Positions 50,890-59,079 of a DNA stretch of 64,000 bases are shown one piece after another. The notes under the pieces are model-generated. The model worked only from the letters and a program-made list of their open reading frames with translations. It was not told where the DNA came from and did no database searches. The DNA is taken from the NCBI GenBank assembly GCA_009773315.1, contig WRPE01000005.1:26767-90766 (forward strand), in the 5' to 3' direction. This DNA is from Syntrophaceae bacterium (GTDB lineage Bacteria; Desulfobacterota; Syntrophia; Syntrophales; Smithellaceae). The position numbers and the translations under genes are program-made. Every line of letters begins with the position of its first letter. The first letter of the stretch is position 1.

Positions 50890-51200
50890 TCTTCACCCGG
50901 AAAGACTTTCAGATAAACCGGCTTGCCCTTCACAGCAAAAGTTCCTTCCTGTAACGCTTTAATGATGACGTCAAGGCTCGTTCGTTCATCATCAAAAGCG
51001 ATAATCAGAAGGTTCGGCTGTCTGGTTTGATGTTTTCTGACACCATCGATTTTTTTCAGGATAGAACCTATCCTCTCGCTTGCCCCTCAAGAAAAGCACT
51101 CAGGCACGGCCAATTGCACGACGCTTTCCGCCGCTTGGACGCCACTGGCCAAAAACACCAGAGAAATAAACACCAGGAAGGTACTCGATATTTTTTTCAT
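50877..51200 (-). CDS. MerP/HMA-like periplasmic selenoprotein (TGA read as selenocysteine)
   Basis: Not in the ORF track because of an in-frame TGA. From ATG 51200, with GGAGAG 4 bases upstream, 107 residues read MKKISSTFLVFISLVFLASGVQA (signal peptide), then AESVVQLAVPECFS-U-GASERIGSILKKIDGV and on to a TGA stop at 50877-50879. The layout is that of a MerP/heavy-metal-associated domain: strand, CxxC, helix ending in GV, then strands and a helix (DVIIKALQEG). The second cysteine of CxxC is replaced by the TGA, codon 38 (51087-51089). A perfect hairpin follows at SECIS distance. Both halves stay in frame and family-like, which argues against a pseudogene. Metal or thiol-redox role is inferred. 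Confidence 0.75.
51058..51089 (-). promoter_or_regulatory. Sec UGA codon and putative bacterial SECIS hairpin
   Basis: After the UGA (51087-51089) come 12 bases, then AGGATAG-GTT-CTATCCT, a perfect 7-bp stem. The loop starts with G, 20 bases after the UGA. Known bacterial SECIS elements have a loop G in the first two loop positions 16-37 bases after the UGA, so the fit is good. Confidence 0.7.
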
Positions 51201-51285
51201 AATCTCTCCACTTGGAACCGTTGTCTCGTCGCTATTCGCTTTTTAATTACGCCAAGTCGCCATAAGTTGCAACGGTAATTTACAA

Positions 51286-51314
51286 TTGACAGGGTATCTT
51301 TTATCTGGAATAAA
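51286..51314 (+). promoter_or_regulatory. Probable promoter of maf-yggS
   Basis: TTGACA (51286-51291), 17-base spacer, AATAAA (51309-51314), with the maf ATG 28 bases further. Confidence 0.5.
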
Positions 51315-51341
51315 AACCTCAACAAAAAGAGAAAGAAAAAA

Positions 51342-51935
51342 ATGACTATTGCCTTATCGTTCCCCTTTATTTTGGCTTCTGCCTCGCCGCGCCGCAAAGA
51401 ACTTTTACGTTCCGTGGGATTAAAGTTGAAAATTATTCCGGCTCATGTTGACGAAACACATCTTGACGGCGAAAGCCCGCAAACTCACGTTCGAAGGCTT
51501 TCGATTGACAAAGCGACGGTCATCGCCGATCAACATCCGAAAGCCCTGGTGCTGGGCGCGGATACGATCGTTGTGATCGACAGCCTGATTTTGGGCAAAC
51601 CCAAAAACAAAAGCCAGGCGCGGGCAATGCTGGAGCGATTAAGCAACCGTCAGCATATCGTCTTCACCGGCTTTACAATTGTTTCAGCCGGTTCCGGGAT
51701 ATCAAAAACCAAAGTTGTCCGATCAGCCGTGCGATTTAAAAAAATAAGTCCAGAGGAAATGGACTGGTATGTCAACTGCGATGAGCCCTACGACAAGGCC
51801 GGTGGTTACGCCGTTCAAGGTAAGGGCGCGTGTTTCATCAAGGCGATCCGCGGCTCCTATACCAATGTCATCGGTTTGCCGCTTTGTGAAGTTTTGGAAG
51901 AATTAAAACGAATTGATGCGGTTCATTTCAGGTAA
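51342..51935 (+). CDS. maf: Maf-like nucleotide pyrophosphatase
   Basis: 197 residues. The signature ILASASPRRKELLRSVG at the N-terminus, then LVLGADTIVVID, and near the C-terminus YAVQGKGACFIKAIRGSYTNVIGLPL. Maf proteins hydrolyse non-canonical or normal nucleoside triphosphates (dTTP/UTP or m7GTP type) and have been linked to septum control. The substrate subtype is not certain. First gene of a pair with yggS, 6 bases apart. Confidence 0.93.
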   Translation: MTIALSFPFILASASPRRKELLRSVGLKLKIIPAHVDETHLDGESPQTHVRRLSIDKATVIADQHPKALVLGADTIVVIDSLILGKPKNKSQARAMLERLSNRQHIVFTGFTIVSAGSGISKTKVVRSAVRFKKISPEEMDWYVNCDEPYDKAGGYAVQGKGACFIKAIRGSYTNVIGLPLCEVLEELKRIDAVHFR

Positions 51936-51941
51936 GTCATC

Positions 51942-52634
51942 ATGGAAACAGACATCAGATCCAATATCAGTTTAATCCGGCAAAGAATTGAAGCCGCCTC
52001 AGCGCGCTCGGGACGCGATCCTCGAAGCGTCAGGCTGATGGCGGTGAGCAAAACCGTTGCCCTGGAGCGGATCCGAGAGGCTCTGGAAGCGGGCATCACA
52101 TTACTGGGTGAAAATTACGTTCAGGAAGCCCGGGAAAAGATTCCCGCCATCGGTCACGCTGCCGAATGGCATATGATCGGCCACTTACAAACCAACAAGG
52201 TTAAATACGTCGTCAACTTGTTTGACTGGATTCATTCCGTTGACCGCTTGGAACTGGCCCGTGAGCTGGACAAAAGAGCTGGGCAAAACAACCGTAGACT
52301 AAACGTTCTGATTGAAGTTAATGTCAGCGGAGAGGAATCCAAAAACGGCATGGAGCCCGACGCTGCGTTAGAACTTGTCAGGCAAGTTTCCCTTTTACCC
52401 AATATAAGCGTGCGCGGATTGATGACCATGCCGCCCTATTCCGATAACCCGGAAAATTCCCGCCCTTATTTTCAAGCGCTGCGCAAGCTGCGCGACGAAA
52501 TCAGCGCCGCTGCTATTCCCAACATTCGCATGGACGAACTTTCCATGGGCATGACTGACGATTTTGAAGTCGCCATTGAAGAAGGCACAACTATCATCCG
52601 CGTCGGCCGCGCCATCTTTGGAACAAGGTTATGA
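51942..52634 (+). CDS. yggS: YggS/PLPBP family pyridoxal-phosphate homeostasis protein
   Basis: 230 residues. The PLP lysine lies in VRLMAVSKTVALERI; further motifs are LLGENYVQEAREK, WHMIGHLQTNKVKYVV, GLMTMPPYSDN and the C-terminal LSMGMTDDFEVAIEEGTTIIRVGRAIFG. The family binds PLP without known catalysis and keeps vitamin B6 and amino-acid pools balanced. It follows maf closely on the same strand and is probably cotranscribed. Confidence 0.95.
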   Translation: METDIRSNISLIRQRIEAASARSGRDPRSVRLMAVSKTVALERIREALEAGITLLGENYVQEAREKIPAIGHAAEWHMIGHLQTNKVKYVVNLFDWIHSVDRLELARELDKRAGQNNRRLNVLIEVNVSGEESKNGMEPDAALELVRQVSLLPNISVRGLMTMPPYSDNPENSRPYFQALRKLRDEISAAAIPNIRMDELSMGMTDDFEVAIEEGTTIIRVGRAIFGTRL

Positions 52635-52651
52635 AAACCATGTAGATGATT

Positions 52652-53599
52652 TTAATATACCACATTTTCCTGCTGCTTTACCCACGTCTTCACGTCTTTT
52701 AATAAAGCTTTTCTGAATTCATCCGGCTCCAAAATCACGATATGCGGAATCCAGGACTTGAGGATGTCGCGGATAGACTCGTAGTTGCCTACTCGGAAGA
52801 TGACGACAAGTGATCCATCAGGCTTGACTTCCCTGATCTCCTGAGTCGGGTACATCTTCCGCCGTCGAAAATAATCACTGACGGCTCTGCCCACGAGAAC
52901 GACAACTTCCAGATTACTCTCCTCTTCAAACCAGATATTAGCGCTTGACCGTAGTGCAGCATCAAGATTTTCCGGGAAAGCTTTGAAGCCCGCCTTTAAT
53001 GATCTCAAATCACCGATCTTGTCCATGGCATAGCGCTTGTGTTTCCCGGAATCCGGCTCATTGCCGATGAGATACCAGAAGCCGCTGAAGTAAACAACGC
53101 GGTAAGGCTCAAGATTGACGGAATGTGCGCCTTGCTTTGCAGCATACTGGAAGCTGACCTGTCTTTTCTCCCTGATGGCCTTCACAATCCGGTTCAGCAG
53201 GGCACTGTCCAAGTGGACAGCATCATTAATCTTTACGAAAACCGGCATATTGGTGACACAGTCATACAGACTGTTCAGGACAGAATCGGCAGCATTCTGG
53301 AAAGGTTGCCCCAACTGCCCGACAATGTTCTTCAAGGCTACCACCAGGGCCAGCTCCGTGTCGTCAAAGACCTCAAGGTTCTTTACCAGGTCTTTACTCA
53401 ACAGATAGTTGCCTTTCTGAATTTCATAGATAGGAAAACCGGATTCTTTAAGCAGCAAGAGATCACGCTGGATAGTCCGTGGGGTAGTCTGGAAGTATTC
53501 ACTTAGCCAAGTGCTGGAGACCTTCTCCTTTTCCATGAAGATCCGAAGAATTTGTCCCAGACGGATCAGTTTTGTCTGCGCGTTGCGGTCACGGGTCAT
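52652..53599 (-). CDS. WYL-domain transcriptional regulator
   Basis: 315 residues. An N-terminal winged helix (STWLSEYFQTTPRTIQRDLLLLKESGFPI, about 32-65) precedes the WYL domain (VSFQYAAKQGAHSVNLEPYRVVYFSGFWYLIGNEPD) and a WCX-like C-terminus (WIPHIVILEPDEFRKALL). WYL regulators such as BrxR and CapW often control anti-phage islands. It is divergent from the second defence island, whose first gene begins 240 bases away. Its own 5' end is echoed as a decayed copy at 63283-63335, on the far side of that island. Ligand unknown. Confidence 0.9.
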   Translation of the reverse strand: MTRDRNAQTKLIRLGQILRIFMEKEKVSSTWLSEYFQTTPRTIQRDLLLLKESGFPIYEIQKGNYLLSKDLVKNLEVFDDTELALVVALKNIVGQLGQPFQNAADSVLNSLYDCVTNMPVFVKINDAVHLDSALLNRIVKAIREKRQVSFQYAAKQGAHSVNLEPYRVVYFSGFWYLIGNEPDSGKHKRYAMDKIGDLRSLKAGFKAFPENLDAALRSSANIWFEEESNLEVVVLVGRAVSDYFRRRKMYPTQEIREVKPDGSLVVIFRVGNYESIRDILKSWIPHIVILEPDEFRKALLKDVKTWVKQQENVVY

Positions 53600-53628
53600 G
53601 GTTTTTCTCCCTTCCCTTAAAGAAATAA

Positions 53629-53647
53629 TATTATTCTGACAATAATA
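53629..53647 (-). promoter_or_regulatory. Putative WYL-regulator operator
   Basis: TATTATT-CTGAC-AATAATA, a perfect 7-base inverted repeat 30 bases upstream of the WYL start codon. Confidence 0.45.
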
Positions 53648-53724
53648 ATGCGACGTACGGTTGTCGTTGTGACATTGAACTATCAGAGATTATCGATTAT
53701 GGTCAACTTAAAAAAGAAGAATTA

Positions 53725-53753
53725 TTGACAAATCGTTAGTGAAATTTTATAGA
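53725..53753 (+). promoter_or_regulatory. Sigma70-type promoter driving the second defence island
   Basis: TTGACA (53725-53730), 17-base spacer, TATAGA (53748-53753), about 90 bases before the first start codon. Confidence 0.75.
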
Positions 53754-53841
53754 TAAAAGCCACTTGCCAAACACCAGACGAAACATTGAGTTTAAGTTTG
53801 CCAGAAAGCAGTTAATCGGCAGAAACAAATTGGAGTCGCGC

Positions 53842-54105
53842 ATGAGTAAACTCATATTTATTTGGAATATCGATCATAATAAAAAAGTGAAAATCAAGGA
53901 AATCAGAGAATATAATATTGTCAGAGAAAGCAGCGATGAAAAATCTGAATATTGCGTTGACGCTTTTGGATTTTTCCATGGTGCCGTCCGTGTATTCAAA
54001 GGAAGCAAGATGGATTGCATTGACTTCGTAGATTCTCTTACGGAAAGAACCGGAAACAAGCAGGAAGAGATGAATGAAAACTGTTTAGAAAAAAGGGGTG
54101 AATAA
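53842..54105 (+). CDS. Small hypothetical protein, first gene of the second defence island
   Basis: About 87 residues from ATG 53842 (MSKLIFIWNIDHNKKVKIKEI), with TGGAG 8 bases upstream; the track start lies 26 codons earlier, near the promoter. No family recognised. The sequence is charged and beta-like, without a signal peptide or membrane segment. Codon use is AT-rich, like the next genes and unlike the flanks, which suggests transfer. Its stop touches the following gene. Confidence 0.6.
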   Translation: MSKLIFIWNIDHNKKVKIKEIREYNIVRESSDEKSEYCVDAFGFFHGAVRVFKGSKMDCIDFVDSLTERTGNKQEEMNENCLEKRGE

Positions 54106-54106
54106 T

Positions 54107-54772
54107 ATGGCAAACGCAACAGATAATCTTGAACAAGCAGAGAAAATAGTTAATGGGATTGTATATGGACACATTGAAAAAGACCGTGCGTTAAATATAT
54201 GTCGTTGGCTCATGTCTTTTAACTCACAAGAAAAAGGCTTCAGCGTCAAATGCTACCAAACAAATGTCCCAGACATCAGGTTTTGTGTTGACAGAGGAAG
54301 CGACTGTGAAGGAAAAAAAATTCGAACCGTTTTTGTAACAATAAGATCAAATCTTCAAATATTATTTCATACAAAAAACACTGATTTCACATACCTTAAA
54401 CAAGATCAAAATGATATTTATTATATAATTCCTGAAGCTGGCAAAAAACTTGATATGGCAAGAATAAAATTTCATATTCTTGAAGCATATTGCCAAAAGA
54501 TTGACCAGCTTAAATTAAATTCCTCTATGTGCATTGGAACCAAAATCACCGAGACTATTGAAACAAATGACACTGCTATTAACTATTATACTTTTCAGAA
54601 AGAAGATTTTGAAAAAGCATACCGAACGATCGCCAAAAAAAACCAGAGTGTTTTCATAGATGCCGTTCTAGATCAGCTCGAACTTGGCGCGAAAACATTG
54701 GGGCATAAGCTGAAAAATAACTGGAGACTTGAAACTGAAAGAAACATCGCAATCTGGTCGAAGATGAAATGA
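54107..54772 (+). CDS. Hypothetical protein of the second defence island
   Basis: About 221 residues from ATG 54107 (MANATDNLEQAEKIVNGI), with GGGGTG 9 bases upstream; the track start is a GTG three codons earlier. No known family. It reads as a soluble mixed alpha/beta protein (VFVTIRSNLQILFHTKNTDF in the middle, an amphipathic helix VFIDAVLDQLELGAKTLGHKL near the end). AT-rich like its neighbours. Function cannot be proposed beyond its place in the island. Confidence 0.65.
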   Translation: MANATDNLEQAEKIVNGIVYGHIEKDRALNICRWLMSFNSQEKGFSVKCYQTNVPDIRFCVDRGSDCEGKKIRTVFVTIRSNLQILFHTKNTDFTYLKQDQNDIYYIIPEAGKKLDMARIKFHILEAYCQKIDQLKLNSSMCIGTKITETIETNDTAINYYTFQKEDFEKAYRTIAKKNQSVFIDAVLDQLELGAKTLGHKLKNNWRLETERNIAIWSKMK

Positions 54773-54824
54773 TTCTCATCATCATTTTCCGGTGAGATGC
54801 AGTAATAAATCGAAAGAAATTGAT

Positions 54825-54989
54825 ATGAATTATAAATTTGATGAATATTATAAAACGTGGGATAAACATGGTGTTAAATTAACCTCCCGGATTGAAATAA
54901 CAAAAGATCATTTGGATCAAGTGACCGAGAAACCTGATGTTTGTGACGTTCTCCCTTTTATTGCTGAGTGCCCTGGAAAATGGCAGTAA
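54825..54989 (+). CDS. Small hypothetical protein
   Basis: 54 residues if started at ATG 54825 (MNYKFDEYYKTWDKHG); the track ORF starts 11 codons earlier. Weak ribosome site and no domain. Kept because it is in the same strand and base composition as the island genes and fills a gap between them. Confidence 0.4.
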   Translation: MNYKFDEYYKTWDKHGVKLTSRIEITKDHLDQVTEKPDVCDVLPFIAECPGKWQ

Positions 54990-55083
54990 GTAAGGAGTGA
55001 TAGCCGTAGTGACAGAAAAACATGAATAAACTAAGAAGAGAGGGCATTTTTAGATAAATTAATTTCTAAAGGGGGGCCATAAT

Positions 55084-55647
55084 ATGGCCATTGTAAGCGA
55101 ACAAAACAGGAAAATACTAAAAAACATGAAAAAAGAAGATGTAAAAAATGCTATGGACCTTTTTGATCAAAAATTCAGAAAGGATTTCGAAAAGACAAGG
55201 TGGAAAAAATATAGCCTATTACATAATGGGCAGTCATATCCACCCAAAGACCTTCTTAGATGTGTCATTGCTGGAATGACGAACTCCTTATATGACCGCG
55301 ATTCTGTAATAGGTGGTGGTCCTAGTATTAATAAATACTTTATTAACCTTGGCTTTACTGTTGAGAATAATGAAAAGCCGTCTGTTAATGTAAGTAAACC
55401 GAACCTCTATGCACGGCAGGAACCAACAAGCACCCCTCCTGCAGGCGAAATCCCAACCAGGGAAGAAATCAAAAAAATCCTTGGAGAAATAGCGCCTGAA
55501 GGAAGAGAAGTTGATGAAGATTCATTAAAGAGTAGAATAGAAGTTACTTTTAAACTTAAAAATCGAATGCTCATGCCCGACTGGTGGGAAATCACGAAAA
55601 AAAATCTCTTAGATTGGTCGAATAAGGACAGAAAGGACAAAGAATGA
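55084..55647 (+). CDS. Putative DNA-reader subunit with ScoMcrA-like N-terminal head and shared C-terminal module
   Basis: 187 residues with GGGGGGCC upstream. Residues about 10-95 (RWKKYSLLHNGQSYPPKDLL, then GGGPSINKYFINLGFTV) recall the N-terminal head domain of ScoMcrA-like proteins, small modules in front of modified-DNA readers; this is a recollection, not a search. After a Pro/Thr linker, residues 122-183 (EIPTREEIKKILGEIAPEG, DWWEITKKNLLDWSNK) closely match the end of the next gene's product. Overlaps that gene by 4 bases and lies upstream of mcrB/mcrC-like genes, so it may supply their target recognition. Confidence 0.65.
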   Translation: MAIVSEQNRKILKNMKKEDVKNAMDLFDQKFRKDFEKTRWKKYSLLHNGQSYPPKDLLRCVIAGMTNSLYDRDSVIGGGPSINKYFINLGFTVENNEKPSVNVSKPNLYARQEPTSTPPAGEIPTREEIKKILGEIAPEGREVDEDSLKSRIEVTFKLKNRMLMPDWWEITKKNLLDWSNKDRKDKE

Positions 55648-56240
55648 CATACAGTAAGTATGCTGAAATGGCATTACGCTATGGGATAAAGCCGAATATT
55701 CCTATTACAGCAGAAGTATTAGACAAACTGAAAGAACAGTCAGAAATATTTGATTTAATATGGGGATCACAAGCTGCAATAAGCAACAATTCTTCACCGG
55801 CCATATTAAGTATAAGCACTATGGCTGAAATTCGAAGATTAAATGACCTGCTGCTCACACATCCGGCATTCAATAAAGAAAAATACAAAAATAGCAGGAA
55901 TGAAATAGAGAAACGTGCAGATAAACATTACTCTGTTGATGTGCGACATTCTCTCAAGCGTTTTACAGAACGACAAGAAAAAATCAGAATTAAGCTGGGC
56001 CTTAGCAATACAGGCAACACTAAAATGACAAAAGAGCATAAGGAATCTGAGTCTCCAGACAGTGAAATTCCTTCTAGGAATGAGGTTGAAGCGGCAATGC
56101 GCAATATCGGCAAACAAGTTCACGAAGATATTCTAAAAGAAACTTTGAATGCCGTCTTTACGAATCAGGGACGAAAACTCCGCAAGGATTGGTGGGAAGT
56201 AACCAAGAAAAATCTTGAAGAATGGTCTAAGAAAGGATGA
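55644..56240 (+). CDS. Hypothetical partner protein with the same C-terminal module
   Basis: 198 residues. The N-terminal 130 are helical and unrecognised (MTYSKYAEMALRYGIKPN, RHSLKRFTERQEKIRIKLG). After a polar linker the C-terminus, EIPSRNEVEAAMRNIG and DWWEVTKKNLEEWSKK, is clearly homologous to the end of the preceding protein. The two genes overlap by 4 bases and are probably coupled. A shared tail suggests both dock on the same partner, most simply the McrB-like ATPase encoded 3 bases downstream. This is inference from layout. Confidence 0.7.
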   Translation: MTYSKYAEMALRYGIKPNIPITAEVLDKLKEQSEIFDLIWGSQAAISNNSSPAILSISTMAEIRRLNDLLLTHPAFNKEKYKNSRNEIEKRADKHYSVDVRHSLKRFTERQEKIRIKLGLSNTGNTKMTKEHKESESPDSEIPSRNEVEAAMRNIGKQVHEDILKETLNAVFTNQGRKLRKDWWEVTKKNLEEWSKKG

Positions 56241-56243
56241 TTC

Positions 56244-57413
56244 ATGTCGCAAATAGATTATAACCCGTTGAAAAGGACCGTGAGAATGTGGGGAACTATG
56301 GAACATATCTATGACTATTATGAAGACAAAGATTATTTCTTCTCCCAGGAAATACTGACGCGCTATTTCCTGTCCCTTAAAACAAAGCCATTTGTTATCC
56401 TGACAGGGATCTCCGGCACGGGAAAGACGAAGATTGCCCAAGTCTTCGCGGAATACATGTGCCAAGGGCTTTCTTCTGAGGAAAAAGCAAAGCGCATCGC
56501 CTTTGTACCAGTGCGGCCTGACTGGATGGATAACAAGGGACTTCTGGGATATTATAATCTTCTTGATGAAAAATATCATGCCACACCAGTCTTGCAAATT
56601 CTACTGGAGGCATCAGAACATCAGGACAAGCCATATTTCATTATTCTCGATGAAATGAATCTGGCCAAGGTGGAACAGTATTTCTCCGATTTCCTGAGCA
56701 TCATGGAGAGCCGGACAACTGGAAATCTTTCCGGTGAACCGCTCTGTCTGCATTCGGCTACAAAGGCCGAAACGCCTGACGGGTGGGTCATTCCACAACG
56801 GATCATAATCCCGTCAAATGTCTATTTTACCGGGACCGTCAACGTGGATGAATCCACCTACATGTTCAGCCCGAAGGTTCTGGACCGGGCGAATGTTATC
56901 GAGTTCAACGAAGTGGATCTGGCAAGCTATGAAAAGGGGATTACTTCGGCTGATGGATGCATCCTGAAGGAACAGGATGTCAGAGAAAAACTGCTGCCGA
57001 TGGCGGGGGAAACGCCTTTCTGCAACAAGGCCGATTATACCAGAGCCCAGGAAATGGATAGCGATACCGGTGTGTATCTTTCAAAAATCCTGGAAATTCT
57101 CCATCCCCATCACCTCCATTTCGGCTTTCGCGTCGTCAATGAAATTTCCCGGTTTATCCTGCATGCCAGTGACATGCTCCAGGATTTTAAACTCGAAGAA
57201 ACGCTGGATATCCAGATCCTTCAGAAGATCCTACCCAAGTTTCACGGCACCCAGGCGAAACTGGAAGAACCGCTGGGAAAACTGCTGGCCTTTTGCAGCG
57301 GTGTAGAGTCTGAAGAAATTCCGGAAGATGCCCCGTTTCCCAGATCAGCGCAGAAACTGGCCAGGATGATCCAGAACCTGAAAATTCAAGGCTATGCGAG
57401 CTTTATCGAGTAA
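56244..57413 (+). CDS. mcrB: McrB-like AAA+ GTPase/ATPase
   Basis: 389 residues with AAAGGATGA upstream. Walker A is LTGISGTGKTKIAQ (about 53-66), Walker B is FIILDEMNLAKVEQYFSDFLS, and the McrB-type sensor loop reads FTGTVNVDESTYMFSPKVLDRANVIEF, where MNTxD is usual. It has only about 45 residues before the AAA+ core, so the DNA-recognition domain that McrB normally carries in front is missing and may be supplied by the upstream genes. McrB hexamers power the McrC nuclease on modified DNA. The mcrC-like gene starts one base after its stop. Confidence 0.9.
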   Translation: MSQIDYNPLKRTVRMWGTMEHIYDYYEDKDYFFSQEILTRYFLSLKTKPFVILTGISGTGKTKIAQVFAEYMCQGLSSEEKAKRIAFVPVRPDWMDNKGLLGYYNLLDEKYHATPVLQILLEASEHQDKPYFIILDEMNLAKVEQYFSDFLSIMESRTTGNLSGEPLCLHSATKAETPDGWVIPQRIIIPSNVYFTGTVNVDESTYMFSPKVLDRANVIEFNEVDLASYEKGITSADGCILKEQDVREKLLPMAGETPFCNKADYTRAQEMDSDTGVYLSKILEILHPHHLHFGFRVVNEISRFILHASDMLQDFKLEETLDIQILQKILPKFHGTQAKLEEPLGKLLAFCSGVESEEIPEDAPFPRSAQKLARMIQNLKIQGYASFIE

Positions 57414-57414
57414 T

Positions 57415-59079
57415 ATGGCGATTCTCCTTTATTCATCAGAACTCCGCATGGCCATAGCCGATGATCCCCAGTTTCTGTCCGACGAATCGGCATTATCGTC
57501 AATGGATCATGACGGCACGCCCATCATCCTTCAGGACTGGGAAACCTATTTTGTCAAGTTTTATGGTGAAACCGAGCCCCCGTTCTTTCCGGAACCAGGG
57601 AGATATTACAATCAACGAAAATTTCCAGGTCGGCTGTTTGAGGTAAGTTTTCGCAACGCCGTGGGAATGACGCGCATCGGCCCCATCCCTATCCTTGTTG
57701 TCAGCAGAAAAATCACGGATACGGTTTACGCGGCGATGCTGGATTATATCGCCGGGAAGTACGCCAATCTGGTGTTCAGCTTTGAAAACCCGCTCGGTCA
57801 GCAATACTGTAAGGATAGGCCGGGGCAGGATATCGCCTATGTGGAATATCTTTTCCTCAAAAAATATCTCCTGGACGGATCGCCAAACATAGACAGTATT
57901 GCCGCACTAATCCTGGCCAATCCCCACCGCAGGCTCTATCGGGAATATCGCCGTAACAGCATTGATGCGATCACAAGTATTCCGCCAGCGATGCTAGTCA
58001 ACATGTTCAGTTCACCCGACCGCTTCGCTGTCCTGAAACCCGATCATCCTTTGGTGTCAACAGCCTGCGGACGGGCCATCTTCAACAGAACCGGTCGGAG
58101 GTTGTTTCCCGCCGAGGCCATGGAGGAACGGAAGCATTATACAGTGGATACGAATGAAAACCGGTTCATGAAGCATTTTCTGCAATCGGTTCAGCGCCGT
58201 CTGCAAGGTCTGGCGAAAGCCCTGAAGGGAAAAAGCGGTGGCTATCTCAATCCCGATATTGAAGCATCTCTGGAAAAAATGGACAGGGGACTTATGTTTT
58301 TTTTATCCGATCCCTTCTGGTCCGATGTGGGAACCATGCGCTTCATTCCGGCCGGGTCGCAGGTCTTGCAGCGTCGCGACGGCTACCGCCAGTTGTTCCG
58401 TCTTTATTCTTTGCTTCAGCTTGCCACCCATTGCCATTTCAATAACGATGATTTTCAAAATCTTCTGGAAACCAAAGATACTCCGACGCTTTTTGAATAC
58501 TGGTCCTTTTTCGTTGTTAAGGATGTTCTGGATAAAATAAACAAAATCCGGTCCTGCAGGACGGTTGTATCCACCGATCCTCTTGAACAAAAAATAATTC
58601 AGGGCATCTGCATCGAATATGAAGGCGGAATTTTCCTGTGGTTCAATAGAATCTCTCCAGGGTCTCCCGGGTTCATGCCTTTCGAAAATCCGCGTAATAC
58701 CGTTCCCAATGAAAGCTACTCCCATAACCTGCGACCAGATATCGTCATTTCGAGAGGCAACAACATACTCATATTCGATGCCAAATTCAAAGGCCAGCGG
58801 GACAGTTTTTACGGTGATGAGAGGGGTGACGGAACCATCGGTAAATGGAGGGAAGAGGACATCGACAAGATGCATACCTACCGGGAGGCAATCCGGAATG
58901 TCTCCGGCGCCTATATCCTCTATCCGGGGGAGGAAGCGGCCATTTATTCGGCGCACAATTCGACAGGAATATATGAAGGTGTTGGAGCCTTGCCATTAAA
59001 GCCGGAAGCGGGGGCGCGACCGGTTCAGCGGCACCTCGAAGGTATCGAAAAGATAGTCAAAGAGTTTATTGCTGTATGA
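57415..59079 (+). CDS. McrC-like nuclease (DUF2357 plus PD-(D/E)xK)
   Basis: About 554 residues from ATG 57415, just after the mcrB-like TAA; the track start 7 codons earlier overlaps it. The N-terminal two thirds fit the DUF2357 domain (FFPEPGRYYNQRKFPGRLFEVSF, YTVDTNENRFMKHFLQSVQRRL). The C-terminal nuclease shows HNLRPDIVISRGNNILIFDAKFKGQ, giving D-x(n)-DxK of the PD-(D/E)xK fold, and a conserved IDKMHTYREAI helix. It should be the cutting subunit partnered with the McrB-like protein. It overlaps the next gene by 4 bases. Confidence 0.88.
   Translation: MAILLYSSELRMAIADDPQFLSDESALSSMDHDGTPIILQDWETYFVKFYGETEPPFFPEPGRYYNQRKFPGRLFEVSFRNAVGMTRIGPIPILVVSRKITDTVYAAMLDYIAGKYANLVFSFENPLGQQYCKDRPGQDIAYVEYLFLKKYLLDGSPNIDSIAALILANPHRRLYREYRRNSIDAITSIPPAMLVNMFSSPDRFAVLKPDHPLVSTACGRAIFNRTGRRLFPAEAMEERKHYTVDTNENRFMKHFLQSVQRRLQGLAKALKGKSGGYLNPDIEASLEKMDRGLMFFLSDPFWSDVGTMRFIPAGSQVLQRRDGYRQLFRLYSLLQLATHCHFNNDDFQNLLETKDTPTLFEYWSFFVVKDVLDKINKIRSCRTVVSTDPLEQKIIQGICIEYEGGIFLWFNRISPGSPGFMPFENPRNTVPNESYSHNLRPDIVISRGNNILIFDAKFKGQRDSFYGDERGDGTIGKWREEDIDKMHTYREAIRNVSGAYILYPGEEAAIYSAHNSTGIYEGVGALPLKPEAGARPVQRHLEGIEKIVKEFIAV

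Larger units (their letters stand above)
53600..53841. other. Divergent control region of the second defence island
   Basis: About 240 AT-rich bases between the WYL gene (minus) and the first island gene (plus). It holds an inverted repeat (53629-53647) and a strong sigma70 promoter (53725-53753). No gene seen. Confidence 0.6.
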
